Positions 1 to 8,919 of a stretch of DNA of 55,896 nt are shown here, piece by piece. The position numbers and the translations under genes were made by a program. The notes beneath the pieces were generated by a model. It saw only the letters and a program-made list of their open reading frames with translations. It was not told where the DNA came from and ran no database searches. Location: contig NZ_AUBS01000028.1 in assembly GCF_000429365.1 (NCBI RefSeq), forward strand, positions 1 through 55,896, read 5' to 3'. This stretch comes from Pseudodonghicola xiamenensis DSM 18339. GTDB lineage: Bacteria; Pseudomonadota; Alphaproteobacteria; Rhodobacterales; Rhodobacteraceae. Position 1 is the stretch's first letter, and the number at the start of each line of letters is the position of its first letter.

Positions 1-94
1 TCGCAGCCGTCAGCGTCGTCTTGCCGTGGTCAACGTGACCAATCGTGCCGATGTTCACGTGCGGTTTCGAACGATCAAACTTTTCCTTTGCCAT
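1..94 (-). CDS. tuf: Elongation factor Tu, N-terminal part (cut by window edge)
   Basis: The reverse strand from the ATG at 94 reads 31 codons of the EF-Tu N terminus, including the P-loop GHVDHGKT at residues 19-26. EF-Tu is the GTPase that carries aminoacyl-tRNA to the ribosome in the cytoplasm. The rest of the gene lies outside the window, so copy number and downstream context cannot be judged. The nearest upstream gene on the same strand is the lipoprotein gene that ends at 223. The N-terminal match is essentially diagnostic. Confidence 0.95.
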   Translation of the reverse strand, partial: MAKEKFDRSKPHVNIGTIGHVDHGKTTLTAA

Positions 95-154
95 GTCTTA
101 GGCGCCCTTTTGCACTGGTGGGGTCCCAATGACCCGGTTTCCTCTGCGCGCGGC

Positions 155-182
155 ACATATTGGGTTCGGCAGGGAAAATCAA
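155..182 (-). promoter_or_regulatory. Possible sigma70-type promoter for tuf
   Basis: On the minus strand a TTGATT hexamer (complement of 177-182) and an ATATGT hexamer (complement of 155-160) are 16 nt apart, about 60 nt upstream of the tuf ATG. Both are imperfect matches to -35/-10 consensus. A promoter for tuf is expected between it and the upstream lipoprotein gene, but this assignment is tentative. Confidence 0.3.
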
Positions 183-222
183 GGCCTCCCGCATCCGAAC
201 TCCAGCCCGCGGCCTGCCTGCA

Positions 223-867
223 TCAGCCGCCCACAGCGGGCGCCTGCATCGCGGGCGCATCGTTGGTCGTCAAGGGCACCACGTCATTCACCGTGGCCAC
301 GCCCTGGGCATCGGTCGCCGCGCCCTCACGGCGGTCGAACCAACCATGTTCCTTATGCATCTTGACCAGCCAATCCTCGATCTGACCGACCGCGTTCCGG
401 GCCAGCCCCTGCATCTGCTCTTCGCGGGTCCGTTCGCGCCCCGACCCCATCAGCAGGGTGTTACCGGTGGTGGTTTCGAAGATGGTGAACTGTTCGACCT
501 CGTCATTCAGTTTCTTCGCCGCCGCATCGTCCCAGACCGTCACATTGATGATCAGCGCCGATTTCGGATTGTAGATCACCGGTACACCCTTGGGGGCCAG
601 CATATAGCCTTCGACCGAAATCCCCAGATGATAGAGCTGGCTGCCCTGATAGCGGCCGAAACGATCGGAGACCGCGCCGGTCATCACCGTGACCCATTCC
701 TCGGCCGTGGCGTCGCGCGAAATCGGGCCCTTCTGCGCCTTGGAGGCGACCACGATGTTGTGACCGAGCCGGAATTCCCCGAGATCCGCGAGCGGTTCGT
801 CAGGAGAAGCGGCAGTGCAGGCCGCCAGAAGGGCGAAACCGGCGAGCAGGGCGAAGATGCGGATCAT
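223..867 (-). CDS. Small lipoprotein of unknown function
   Basis: This 214-residue protein has a short basic start, a hydrophobic stretch and a lipobox (LAAC) with the lipidated cysteine at residue 17, so it should be a membrane-anchored lipoprotein processed by signal peptidase II. The mature part contains alternating beta-like segments and shows no catalytic motif I recognise. Its Ala/Pro/Thr-rich C terminus looks disordered. It lies 84 nt downstream of parC and upstream of tuf on the same strand, but nothing ties its role to either. The function is unknown; the lipoprotein call is well supported. Confidence 0.8.
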   Translation of the reverse strand: MIRIFALLAGFALLAACTAASPDEPLADLGEFRLGHNIVVASKAQKGPISRDATAEEWVTVMTGAVSDRFGRYQGSQLYHLGISVEGYMLAPKGVPVIYNPKSALIINVTVWDDAAAKKLNDEVEQFTIFETTTGNTLLMGSGRERTREEQMQGLARNAVGQIEDWLVKMHKEHGWFDRREGAATDAQGVATVNDVVPLTTNDAPAMQAPAVGG

Positions 868-951
868 GATCTCTCCGTAGCTGAACGTCGCCTCACGGGA
901 TAGACTACCGCGCAGCCGGGTGCAAACCTTCCGCGCGGCAGCGAGCCCCAG

Positions 952-3300
952 TTAGGTGAAACGGTTGTCGCGCGGGAAGCCATGCGGCGGACGTTTGCCG
1001 ACGCCGGCCCGCTTGCCCAGCCATTCGGTCATATCCGGTTCGTGCCGGGTCTTGCCGCCGCCCATCTGCCAGCGCAGCCCCTCAGCCCAGTCGAAGGTGG
1101 TGAGATCCGCCAGCCCGCCATCAAGCTCGAGCGCCCCCTGCTTGCCACGGGCCTGATTGTATTTCTGCAACCGGACCCCCTTGCCACGGGCCATCTCGGG
1201 CAGTTCCTCCAGCGGGAAGACCAGAAATTTACCGTTCTCACTGACCACTGCAACGTGATCACCGGTCACCGGCTGACAGATCAGCGCGCGATCGCTGTCC
1301 TTGACGTTCAGCACCTGCTTGCCGCTGCGGGTCTGCGCGATCACATCGTCCTCGGCCACCACGAAACCGTTACCGGCGTTCGAGGCAACGATCAGCTTGC
1401 CACCCGACTTGTGGACCAGAATATCGACGATCTCCGCCTCGTTCGGCAGATCGACCATCAGCCGCAACGGCTCGCCCAACCCGCGCCCGCCCGGCAGATT
1501 CGCCGCTGACAGCGTATAGAACCGCCCGTTGGTGGCGAAGATCAGCAGCTTGTCAGTGGTTTCGGCATGGAAGATGAATCGCGGCCCGTCGCCATCGCGG
1601 AACTTCAGCTCACGCGTCAGGTCGATATGGCCGGTCATCGCCCGGATCCAGCCCATCTTGGAACAGACCACGGTGACCGGCTCGCGCTCGATCATCGCCT
1701 CGATCGGCACATCCTCGACCACGCCCGCCTCGGCAAAGACGGTACGGCGGGCGCCGCCCTCGTAATCCTTGCCAAAGGCCTTCTTGGTATCCCTGATCTG
1801 ATCGGAAATCCGTGCCCACTGCAGGCCTTCGTCCTCCAGCAGATCCTCCAGCCCGGCGCGTTCTTCCATCAGCGCATCGCGTTCGCGCACCAGTTCGATT
1901 TCTTCCAGGCGCCGCAGAGACCGCAGGCGCATGTTCAAGATCGCCTCGACCTGGACCTCGGAAAGCTCCCCCTCGCCGGGCAGCGGAGTGCGGTAATCCT
2001 TCTCCGACATCGCCCGCGGATGGTCGATCGCCCAATCCTCGCGCATCAGTGCCGATTTGGGATCATCGTCATAGCGGATGATGTCGATCACCCGGTCGAG
2101 GTTGAGGAAGGCGATGATGAACCCTTCCAGCACCTCAAGCCTATGGTCGATCTTGGCCAGCCGGTGTCGCGAGCGGCGCAAGAGCACCTCTTGCCGGTGA
2201 TCGAGGAAGGCGCGCAGCACCTCCTTCATCGAACAGACCTTGGGCGTCACCCCGTCGATCAGAACGTTCATGTTCAGGCTGAATCGCACCTCGAGATCCG
2301 AGTTGCGGAACATCATGTTCATCAGCACTTCGGGATCGACGTTCTTCGACTTCGGTTCCAGCACCAGACGAATGTCATCGGCGCTCTCATCGCGGACATC
2401 GCCCAGAATCGGGATCTTCTTGGTCTGGATCAGCTCGGCGATCTTTTCGATCAGCTTGGATTTCTGAACCTGATAAGGGATTTCGGTGACCACGATCTGC
2501 CACTGACCGCGTCCCAGATCCTCGGTCTCCCACTTCGCCCGCAGACGAAAGGCGCCGCGGCCGGTACGATAGGCCTGGGCGATGCTCTCGCGCGGCTCGA
2601 CAATGGTGCCGCCGGTGGGAAAATCCGGGCCGGGCACATATTTCAGCAAGGTATCGTCATCGGCGCCCGGCGACTTGATCAGATGCAGACAGGCATCGCA
2701 AAGCTCGGCGATATTGTGCGGCGGAATATTGGTCGCCATCCCCACAGCGATACCGCTGGCGCCATTGGCCAGAAGATTGGGGAAGGTCGCCGGCAGCACC
2801 ACCGGTTCGCTCAGCGTGCCGTCATAGTTGTCGCGGAAATCGACCGCGTCCTCGTCCAACCCTTCCAGCAGCGCCTCGGCCACCACGGTCATCCGCGCCT
2901 CGGTGTACCGGCTGGCCGCCGGATTATCGCCGTCGATGTTGCCGAAGTTGCCCTGACCGTCGACCAGCGGGTAGCGGACGTTGAAATCCTGCGCCAGGCG
3001 CGCCATCGCGTCATAGATCGCGGCATCGCCATGCGGGTGATAGTTGCCCATCACGTCGCCGGAAATCTTGGCGGATTTGCGGAACCCCCCGGTCGCATTC
3101 AGCCGCAACTGCCGCATCGCGTAGAGGATTCGGCGGTGCACCGGCTTCAGCCCGTCTCGTGCATCGGGTAGCGCCCGGTGCATGATCGTGCTCAGCGCAT
3201 AGGTCAGATAGCGATCACCAATGGCACGGCGGAGCGGCTCTGCCGTCTCCTGGCCCGCGTCTGGCGGCTGCATATTGGGGTCGTCGATAACGTCGCTCAT
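952..3300 (-). CDS. parC: DNA topoisomerase IV subunit A
   Basis: ParC is the DNA-breaking and rejoining subunit of topoisomerase IV, which unlinks daughter chromosomes together with ParE. The 782-residue protein carries the GyrA/ParC breakage-reunion domain with the active-site tyrosine at residue 132 (AASRYTEA), followed by beta-propeller repeats typical of ParC rather than the longer GyrA tail. I chose the ATG at 3300 (MSDVIDD) over an in-frame ATG 23 codons upstream, because the homologous part begins shortly after it and the upstream extension looks non-coding. The quinolone-contact positions equivalent to E. coli Ser80 and Glu84 are Ala93 and Asp97. No parE is visible in the window. The gene is divergent from the SH3-domain gene. 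Confidence 0.95.
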   Translation of the reverse strand: MSDVIDDPNMQPPDAGQETAEPLRRAIGDRYLTYALSTIMHRALPDARDGLKPVHRRILYAMRQLRLNATGGFRKSAKISGDVMGNYHPHGDAAIYDAMARLAQDFNVRYPLVDGQGNFGNIDGDNPAASRYTEARMTVVAEALLEGLDEDAVDFRDNYDGTLSEPVVLPATFPNLLANGASGIAVGMATNIPPHNIAELCDACLHLIKSPGADDDTLLKYVPGPDFPTGGTIVEPRESIAQAYRTGRGAFRLRAKWETEDLGRGQWQIVVTEIPYQVQKSKLIEKIAELIQTKKIPILGDVRDESADDIRLVLEPKSKNVDPEVLMNMMFRNSDLEVRFSLNMNVLIDGVTPKVCSMKEVLRAFLDHRQEVLLRRSRHRLAKIDHRLEVLEGFIIAFLNLDRVIDIIRYDDDPKSALMREDWAIDHPRAMSEKDYRTPLPGEGELSEVQVEAILNMRLRSLRRLEEIELVRERDALMEERAGLEDLLEDEGLQWARISDQIRDTKKAFGKDYEGGARRTVFAEAGVVEDVPIEAMIEREPVTVVCSKMGWIRAMTGHIDLTRELKFRDGDGPRFIFHAETTDKLLIFATNGRFYTLSAANLPGGRGLGEPLRLMVDLPNEAEIVDILVHKSGGKLIVASNAGNGFVVAEDDVIAQTRSGKQVLNVKDSDRALICQPVTGDHVAVVSENGKFLVFPLEELPEMARGKGVRLQKYNQARGKQGALELDGGLADLTTFDWAEGLRWQMGGGKTRHEPDMTEWLGKRAGVGKRPPHGFPRDNRFT

Positions 3301-3494
3301 AGATCCTGTGATACGCGTGCGCGCGGCGGGCGTAAAGCGGCCCCGACGACAAGCCGAGAAGCTATCCACAGGAATGATTGGCGAAAACCGCCGACCGGAT
3401 CGTCCGGCCGCCCGATCACCACGACACCCCGGAATGGGAAAACCTCACAGAGCTTCCCGCTATCGCGAATCGGCGAATGGGGTATGTTGCCCCC

Positions 3495-4055
3495 ATGCGG
3501 CGCTTTATCGTTCTGTCCTTTCTGTTGCTGGCCTGGGTTTTCTACGAACTCAGCGGCGGCGCGGATTTCGTGCCGCACCGGCCAGCGCCAGCAGACACGC
3601 CCCAAGCCCGCCCTCAAACCGCCCAGACCACCCAGATTGCCACCCGCGCGGAGGCGACGCCTCCGGCCACCGTCGCCGCGAAAGTCGCGCCAGCCCCGAC
3701 ACAGCCATCCCCACAGAGCCCTCTGCGCACCGGCCTTTCCGGCCCTCTCGGCGGCCTTGAGCTCACGTCTCTGGCCCAGGCTGCGGCCGGGCTGCGCCAG
3801 GCCCCCCCGCCGGCCGAACCTGCGCAGGTCACCCCCGACATTCAGGAGACCACCGCCGACATCCGTGAGATCACCGGGCTCCGGGTCAACATGCGGGACG
3901 GCCCGGGCACCATCTACCCTGTGATCGCACGGCTTCAGCTTGGCGAGAAGGTCGAAGTGCTGGGCGACTCCGGCACCGGTTGGCTGCGCCTGCGCGGCCC
4001 GGATCGCAGGCTCGGCTGGGTTGCGGCCTCTCTGGTCAGCCGCAAAGCGCCCTGA
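3495..4055 (+). CDS. Membrane-anchored bacterial SH3-domain protein
   Basis: This 186-residue protein starts with a single N-terminal hydrophobic segment (residues about 4-18), followed by a long Ala/Pro/Thr/Gln-rich linker and a C-terminal bacterial SH3 (SH3b) domain from about residue 122. The SH3b hallmarks are LRVNMRDGPGTIYPVI and the end motif GWLRLR..LGWVAASLV. Such domains usually bind peptidoglycan stem peptides or act as protein-docking modules in the periplasm, so envelope attachment is likely. The ATG at 3495 (MRRFIVL) is preferred over an in-frame ATG 39 codons upstream because it places the membrane segment at the N terminus. The specific role is unknown. Confidence 0.8.
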   Translation: MRRFIVLSFLLLAWVFYELSGGADFVPHRPAPADTPQARPQTAQTTQIATRAEATPPATVAAKVAPAPTQPSPQSPLRTGLSGPLGGLELTSLAQAAAGLRQAPPPAEPAQVTPDIQETTADIREITGLRVNMRDGPGTIYPVIARLQLGEKVEVLGDSGTGWLRLRGPDRRLGWVAASLVSRKAP

Positions 4056-4253
4056 GCCGACCAAAGCCCCCTGGCGCATTCCATATATCGACATATAGCG
4101 ACGCGGCAGCGAATTGCCGAAGAAAAGGCAGGCGAGGGCCCGAAATTCGCCCTGTCGCGCACCGTGTTCCCCTGCGGCGTGGCCCACGGATTGCCCCGGC
4201 GCGGATTTCCGCCCATAGCTTACCAGGACCACAGGATCAAAGGCGGGCAAGCG

Positions 4254-5081
4254 ATGCAGAAAACCATCCTGATCACCGGGTGTTCGTCCGGCATCGGACA
4301 CGACGCCGCGATGGGGCTGCGAGAAAGGGGCTGGCGGGTTTTCGCCTCGTGCCGCCAGCAGCGCGATTGCGACCGGCTGCGCGCCCAGGGCTTCGACAGC
4401 CCGCGCATTGACTACACGGATACCGCCAGCATCGCCGCCGGGCTGTCGCAGGTACTCGAGATCACCGGCGGCAGGCTCGACGCGCTGTTCAACAACGGCG
4501 CCCACGGGCTGAACGCCGCAGTCGAGGATTTGCCGACCGAGGGGCTGCGCGAGATCTTCGAAGCGAATTTCTTCGGCTGGCATGAACTGACCCGCCAGGT
4601 GATCCCGGTAATGCGCGCCCAGGGGCACGGGCGCATCGTGCAGTGCTCTTCGTCTCTGGGACTGGTCTATATGCATTGGCGCGGGGCCTATGCGGCGACC
4701 AAACACGCGCTGGAAGCCTTTTCCGACACCATGCGGATCGAATTACGCGACGCCGGCATCCAGGTGGTCCTGATCGAACCCGGTCCCATCGGCACCAAGT
4801 TCCGCATCAACGGTCGCGCCTATTTCGAACGCTTCATCGACTGGCAATCCTCGCCCCGCCGCAAGGATTACGAAGCCAAGCTGATCCCGCGCATGTATGA
4901 GGCCACCGGCCCCGACCGCTTTGAACTCCCCGCGCGCGCGGTCACCGGGAAATTGATTCGCGCGCTCGAGGCGAAACACCCCCATCCACGCTATTACGTG
5001 ACCATTCCCACCTATCTCAGCGGCTACCTGCGACGGTTGCTGTCGACACGCGCCACCGACTGGCTGATCCGCCGGATCTGA
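4254..5081 (+). CDS. Short-chain dehydrogenase/reductase family protein
   Basis: This is a classical SDR of 275 residues. The cofactor motif TGCSSGIG sits at residues 8-15, the NNAG-like motif reads NNGA, the catalytic serine region reads VQCSSSLG, and the active-site YxxxK reads YAATK. The family oxidises or reduces alcohols, ketones or lipids with NAD(P); the substrate cannot be read from the sequence. The start MQKTILITG is chosen because the Rossmann strand begins immediately, although an open frame extends 30 codons upstream. It stands alone between the SH3 gene and the small membrane protein gene. The family call is secure, the substrate unknown. Confidence 0.88.
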   Translation: MQKTILITGCSSGIGHDAAMGLRERGWRVFASCRQQRDCDRLRAQGFDSPRIDYTDTASIAAGLSQVLEITGGRLDALFNNGAHGLNAAVEDLPTEGLREIFEANFFGWHELTRQVIPVMRAQGHGRIVQCSSSLGLVYMHWRGAYAATKHALEAFSDTMRIELRDAGIQVVLIEPGPIGTKFRINGRAYFERFIDWQSSPRRKDYEAKLIPRMYEATGPDRFELPARAVTGKLIRALEAKHPHPRYYVTIPTYLSGYLRRLLSTRATDWLIRRI

Positions 5082-5149
5082 AAAACGGTTCGCTTTTGCG
5101 CCCTCACTGGCTTACATGTCACGCCAGAGGAGAGCCAAGCGAGGGCAAA

Positions 5150-5356
5150 ATGGGAGATCCGCTGTTTCTGATCGTACTGCTGGCCGTGCTGGCCGTTGCG
5201 GTCGTGCTGTTGCTGGGGATCGGCGGTTTCGCCAAGGGCGGCGCCTTCAACGCGAAATATTCCAACAAGCTGATGCAGCTTCGCATCGTGCTGCAGGTGA
5301 TCGCGGTTCTCCTGATCCTGCTTTACATCTATCTCAAACGCCAGGGAGGGGTCTGA
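5150..5356 (+). CDS. Small twin-transmembrane protein, HIG1-like
   Basis: This 68-residue protein has two hydrophobic segments (about residues 4-24 and 42-62) joined by a short polar loop with Lys, Asn and Tyr (FNAKYSNKLMQLR). That loop and the length resemble HIG1-domain proteins, which in mitochondria and alphaproteobacteria associate with respiratory complexes. The start MGDPLFL is preferred over an upstream ATG at 5096 because it puts the first membrane segment at the N terminus. The stop lies 3 nt before the adenosyltransferase start, suggesting a two-gene operon. The HIG1 relation is inferred from layout and loop composition. Confidence 0.75.
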   Translation: MGDPLFLIVLLAVLAVAVVLLLGIGGFAKGGAFNAKYSNKLMQLRIVLQVIAVLLILLYIYLKRQGGV

Positions 5357-5359
5357 CCC

Positions 5360-5935
5360 TTGGTCGTGCTCAACAAGATTTACACCCGCACCGGAGACAA
5401 GGGCGACACCGCGCTTGGCAACGGAACCCGGGTGCCCAAATATTCCCCCCGGGTCGATGCCTATGGCACCGTCGACGAACTTAACGCCTTTCTGGGCGTG
5501 GCTCGGCTGGCCGCCTCTGACACGGAAATGGATACGGCACTGGCCCGCATTCAGAACGATCTCTTCGATCTCGGCGCCGATCTGTGCCGGCCGGAGATGG
5601 AGAAGGATGCCCAGGCGGATTATCCGCCGCTGCGCATCATCGCCGCCCAGGTTGACCGGCTCGAAGCCGAAATCGACGCGATGAACGCGTCTCTTGCGCC
5701 GCTGCGCAGCTTTATCCTGCCCGGCGGGGCGCCGCTGGCGGCCCAGCTTCATGTCTGCCGCACCGTATCGCGCCGAGCCGAACGCGCGGCGGTGGAGCTT
5801 GCCGCGCACGAGACGGTGAATCCCGAGGCCGTTCGCTATCTCAACCGGCTGAGCGACTGGTTCTTCGTCGCTGCACGCACCGCCAATGGCGGCGGCGCCG
5901 ATGATGTCCTCTGGATACCGGGGGCCAACCGCTGA
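5360..5935 (+). CDS. Cob(I)yrinic acid a,c-diamide adenosyltransferase, PduO type
   Basis: PduO-type adenosyltransferases transfer the adenosyl group of ATP to cob(I)alamin, making coenzyme B12. The 191-residue protein has the N-terminal ATP-binding motif TRTGDKGDTALGNG and the C-terminal RRAERAAVEL helix typical of the family. The start is a TTG at 5360, preceded by a strong AGGGAGGG ribosome-binding site that overlaps the end of the small membrane protein gene, so the two are probably co-translated. Length and motifs are standard. It could supply B12 for methylmalonyl-CoA mutase or ribonucleotide reductase, but no such gene is here. Confidence 0.92.
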   Translation: MVVLNKIYTRTGDKGDTALGNGTRVPKYSPRVDAYGTVDELNAFLGVARLAASDTEMDTALARIQNDLFDLGADLCRPEMEKDAQADYPPLRIIAAQVDRLEAEIDAMNASLAPLRSFILPGGAPLAAQLHVCRTVSRRAERAAVELAAHETVNPEAVRYLNRLSDWFFVAARTANGGGADDVLWIPGANR

Positions 5936-6034
5936 GCTTCCCACATCGCCACCGCATCGCCGAACCGGCGTTTGCGGCATTTCCGCAATTCAACATCTAA
6001 ACGCGGCGTCTCTGTACCAAATCCTGTCGATTTT

Positions 6035-6110
6035 CCTCTGTTTTCCACGCAACACAGAGGCTAACACATGTCGGAACCCATGAGCCGCCCTGACTGTTTT
6101 GGGCAAAACA
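6035..6110 (+). promoter_or_regulatory. Inverted repeats in the etfB upstream region
   Basis: The 194-nt gap before etfB holds two inverted repeats: CCTCTG at 6035-6040 with CAGAGG at 6055-6060, and TGTTTT-gggc-AAAACA at 6095-6110. The second ends just before the AAGGAGAG ribosome-binding site of etfB. Either could be an operator or an mRNA hairpin; no known regulator site is recognised. Confidence 0.35.
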
Positions 6111-6129
6111 ACCAAGGAGAGCAACGCAT

Positions 6130-6888
6130 ATGAAGGTATTGGTGCCTGTCAAGCGCGTGATCGACTATAACGTGAAGGTCCGCGTCAAGGCGGACGGCGC
6201 GGGTGTCGATCTTGCGAACGTGAAAATGTCGATGAACCCGTTCGACGAAATCGCGGTTGAGGAAGCGATCCGGCTGAAGGAAGCGGGCACGGCCTCTGAG
6301 GTGGTTGCGGTTTCGATCGGTGTGAAGCAGGCCCAGGAAACCCTGCGCACCGCGCTGGCGATGGGGGCCGACCGGGCAATCTTGGTGGTTGCCGCCGATG
6401 ACGTGCATCAGGACATCGAGCCGCTGGCAGTGGCCAAGATTCTGGCGAAAGTCGTCGAAGCCGAAGAGCCTGGCCTGGTTCTGGCCGGCAAGCAGGCGAT
6501 CGACAACGACATGAACGCCACCGGCCAGATGCTTTCGGCGCTGCTGGGCTGGTCGCAAGCCACCTTCGCGAGCGAGCTGAAGATCGAAGGCGACAGCGCC
6601 GTCGTGACCCGCGAAGTGGACGGCGGGCTGCAGACCATCAAGGTGAAGATGCCTGCCATCGTCACTGTCGACCTGCGCCTGAACGAGCCGCGCTATGCCT
6701 CGCTGCCCAACATCATGAAGGCGAAGAAGAAACCGCTGGACGAGAAGACGGCCGCCGATTACGGCGTCGACGTCAGCCCGCGCCTTGAAATCGTCAAGAC
6801 CACCGAACCGGCGGCCCGTCAGGCAGGCGAGATCGTCGCCGACGTCGACACGCTGGTGGCGAAACTGAAAGAGAAGGGGATCGTGTGA
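6130..6888 (+). CDS. etfB: Electron transfer flavoprotein subunit beta
   Basis: EtfB and EtfA form the soluble FAD/AMP protein that takes electrons from acyl-CoA and other dehydrogenases and passes them to ETF:quinone oxidoreductase. The 252-residue protein starts with MKVLVPVKRVIDYNVKVRV, contains the conserved GADRAI..ADDV region and a beta-subunit signature (LRLNEPRYASLPNIMKAKKK) near residue 190. A clear AAGGAGAG lies 9 nt upstream. Its stop overlaps the etfA start by one base, indicating translational coupling. Length and sequence are canonical. Confidence 0.97.
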   Translation: MKVLVPVKRVIDYNVKVRVKADGAGVDLANVKMSMNPFDEIAVEEAIRLKEAGTASEVVAVSIGVKQAQETLRTALAMGADRAILVVAADDVHQDIEPLAVAKILAKVVEAEEPGLVLAGKQAIDNDMNATGQMLSALLGWSQATFASELKIEGDSAVVTREVDGGLQTIKVKMPAIVTVDLRLNEPRYASLPNIMKAKKKPLDEKTAADYGVDVSPRLEIVKTTEPAARQAGEIVADVDTLVAKLKEKGIV

Positions 6889-7814
6889 TGGCCGTTCTGC
6901 TGCTTGCCGAAGTGACCGATGGCGCGCTGGCGCTGGATGCCACCGCCAAGGCGGTGAATGCCGCCAAGACTCTGGGTGATGTGACGGTGCTCTGCGCCGG
7001 AGCCTCGGCCGCCGCCGCCGGAGAGAGCGCCGCCAAGATTGACGGGGTGTCGAAAGTGCTGGTCGCCGAAGACCCCGCCCTGGGCCACCGCCTGGCCGAA
7101 GCCACCGCAGCGCTGATCGTCAGCCTGGCCGGCGATTACAGCCACATCGTGGCACCGGCGACCACTGACGCCAAGAACGTGATGCCGCGGGTCGCGGCGC
7201 TGCTGGACGTGATGGTGCTGTCGGATGTGACCGGCGTGGTCGACGCCGACACCTTCGAACGCCCGATTTATGCCGGCAACGCGATCCAGACCGTGAAGTC
7301 GAAGGACGCCAAGAAGGTGATCACCTTCCGCACCTCGACCTTCGACGCCGCTGGCGAAGGCGGTTCTGCGGCAGTCGAAGCTGTTTCCGCCCCTGGCGAT
7401 CCCGGCCTGTCGGAATGGGTCGAGGACAAGGTTGCGGCCTCTGACCGGCCCGAACTGACCTCAGCCAAGATCGTGGTCTCCGGCGGTCGCGGTGTCGGCT
7501 CGGAAGAGGACTTCAAGATCATCGAAGCCCTGGCCGACAAGCTGGGCGCCGCAGTCGGCGCCTCGCGCGCGGCGGTGGATTCGGGCTTTGCCCCCAACGA
7601 CTGGCAGGTCGGTCAGACCGGCAAGGTGGTCGCGCCCGAGCTTTATGTCGCGGTCGGCATTTCCGGTGCGATCCAGCACCTCGCCGGCATGAAGGATTCG
7701 AAGATCATCGTCGCGATCAACAAGGACGAAGAAGCCCCGATCTTCCAGGTTGCGGACTTCGGCCTCGTCGCCGACCTGTTCCAGGCGGTCCCCGAGCTCA
7801 CCGAAAAACTCTGA
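6888..7814 (+). CDS. etfA: Electron transfer flavoprotein subunit alpha
   Basis: The alpha subunit carries most of the FAD site. The 308-residue protein shows the family C-terminal FAD domain, including GGRGVGSEEDF, GASRAAVDSGFAPNDWQVGQ, the VAPELYVAVGISGAIQHLAGM segment and AINKDEEAPIFQVADFGLV. The ATG at 6888 shares its A with the etfB stop TGA; a GTG three bases earlier is also possible but less likely. A strong terminator follows at 7875-7900. The neighbouring 3-hydroxybutyryl-CoA dehydrogenase fits a role in fatty-acid or PHB-related oxidation. Confidence 0.97.
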   Translation: MAVLLLAEVTDGALALDATAKAVNAAKTLGDVTVLCAGASAAAAGESAAKIDGVSKVLVAEDPALGHRLAEATAALIVSLAGDYSHIVAPATTDAKNVMPRVAALLDVMVLSDVTGVVDADTFERPIYAGNAIQTVKSKDAKKVITFRTSTFDAAGEGGSAAVEAVSAPGDPGLSEWVEDKVAASDRPELTSAKIVVSGGRGVGSEEDFKIIEALADKLGAAVGASRAAVDSGFAPNDWQVGQTGKVVAPELYVAVGISGAIQHLAGMKDSKIIVAINKDEEAPIFQVADFGLVADLFQAVPELTEKL

Positions 7815-7874
7815 GCCGCTCTTCGGCCCTGCTGGCGCTCTTCGCATGAAGGGGCGCCGGCGAAAGACACTTTG

Positions 7875-7900
7875 AAAGGCCCGCTCTGGCGGGCCTTTTT
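7875..7900 (+). terminator. Rho-independent terminator after etfA
   Basis: A perfect 10-bp hairpin AAAGGCCCGC-tctg-GCGGGCCTTT (7875-7898) ends in a T run. It lies 60 nt past the etfA stop and just before the convergent DUF6473 gene, so it can stop transcription of etfBA; the A run on the other side could serve the opposite strand too. Confidence 0.9.
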
Positions 7901-7911
7901 CATGACCGCGC

Positions 7912-8742
7912 TCAGCCCAGTTCGCACAAACGCTCTGCCACCCGCTCGGCAATCAGGCGATGCATTGCCGGCCCAGGCATATGTTCCGCGCTCGGCGCCT
8001 GAAGCGGGCCATAGACCATGCGCTCCATTTCCCCCGCCTGCGCGGCGGCCGCAACGACCGGCACCTCGATCAGGCCGAGACCACCGCCCACCACCTGGTC
8101 GATCATCGCCCGGGTGACCAGCAATGGATCCGCCCCCAGCCCACCGCCGACCTCCTGACTGGCCTCTTCGGGATATCGCAGCCAAAGCAACACCACCCGC
8201 CCCTGCAGCGCACGCAAAAGACGTTCCATCCTGTCGAGCCAGACATCGCGCAACGCGCTGTGGATCTGCGAGAACCGATCCGGACTGATCCGCAGCAGCG
8301 TGTTGAGCAGATGTTTGGTGAAATGGAATTCGGTGAAATCCACCTCTGGGTAAAGCGCGGCAAGCCGATCGGACGGGGCAAGGAACCGATCGTTGCGGCG
8401 CGGATGTACCCGATAATACTGATTCGACAGATTCTGCGCCCCGCAAAGCTGCAGCACCACCGTCTCTGCCGCCGCAGCCACGCGCATCACGGCGGCATCG
8501 TTCAACAGCGAGTCGAGCCCCGAATTGGCACAGCCCAGATTGACGCAAGCGCGGCCCACCAAAGGCTGTGCCAGCGCGGGAAACGGGGCCTGGACGAAAC
8601 GCCCGAAGGTTTCGCTCCCCCCCAGAAAGGCAACATAAGGCGCCTTGGGCACCACACAGGGACCACGAACCCAAAGCTGCGAGCCCGACAGCCGGCAGAC
8701 CTGTTGATCCAGCACACCGGCACCTGAATTCTGATAGCTCAT
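7912..8742 (-). CDS. DUF6473 family protein
   Basis: This 276-residue protein resembles a conserved Rhodobacteraceae family of unknown function (DUF6473). It contains GSQLWVRGPCV, FLGGSETFGRFVQAPFP and a cysteine-containing VNLGCANSGLDSLL stretch. GGSETFG and LGCANSG may form a Ser/Asn-containing SGNH-hydrolase-like active site, which is inference only. The start MSYQNSGAG at 8742 is preferred over an ATG 15 codons upstream. It is convergent with etfBA and divergent from the 3-hydroxybutyryl-CoA dehydrogenase. In my recollection members of the family often sit near carbohydrate or sulfotransferase genes, which is not the case here. Confidence 0.7.
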   Translation of the reverse strand: MSYQNSGAGVLDQQVCRLSGSQLWVRGPCVVPKAPYVAFLGGSETFGRFVQAPFPALAQPLVGRACVNLGCANSGLDSLLNDAAVMRVAAAAETVVLQLCGAQNLSNQYYRVHPRRNDRFLAPSDRLAALYPEVDFTEFHFTKHLLNTLLRISPDRFSQIHSALRDVWLDRMERLLRALQGRVVLLWLRYPEEASQEVGGGLGADPLLVTRAMIDQVVGGGLGLIEVPVVAAAAQAGEMERMVYGPLQAPSAEHMPGPAMHRLIAERVAERLCELG

Positions 8743-8919
8743 CTCGCCCCCCGGGGAGTTTCGGCAGGCTATTACCCTGCAGCCCACAGGGTTGCGATTC
8801 GGCTAACATAAGCATTTGTAACATAAGCATTTGAAACAAATTGAAGCGTTCGCCGCCTCTTGTCCGCGCGCCCCGCCTCCCGGTATGGTCTGCACGACAA
8901 CGCGATGAAAGGCAGGTTC

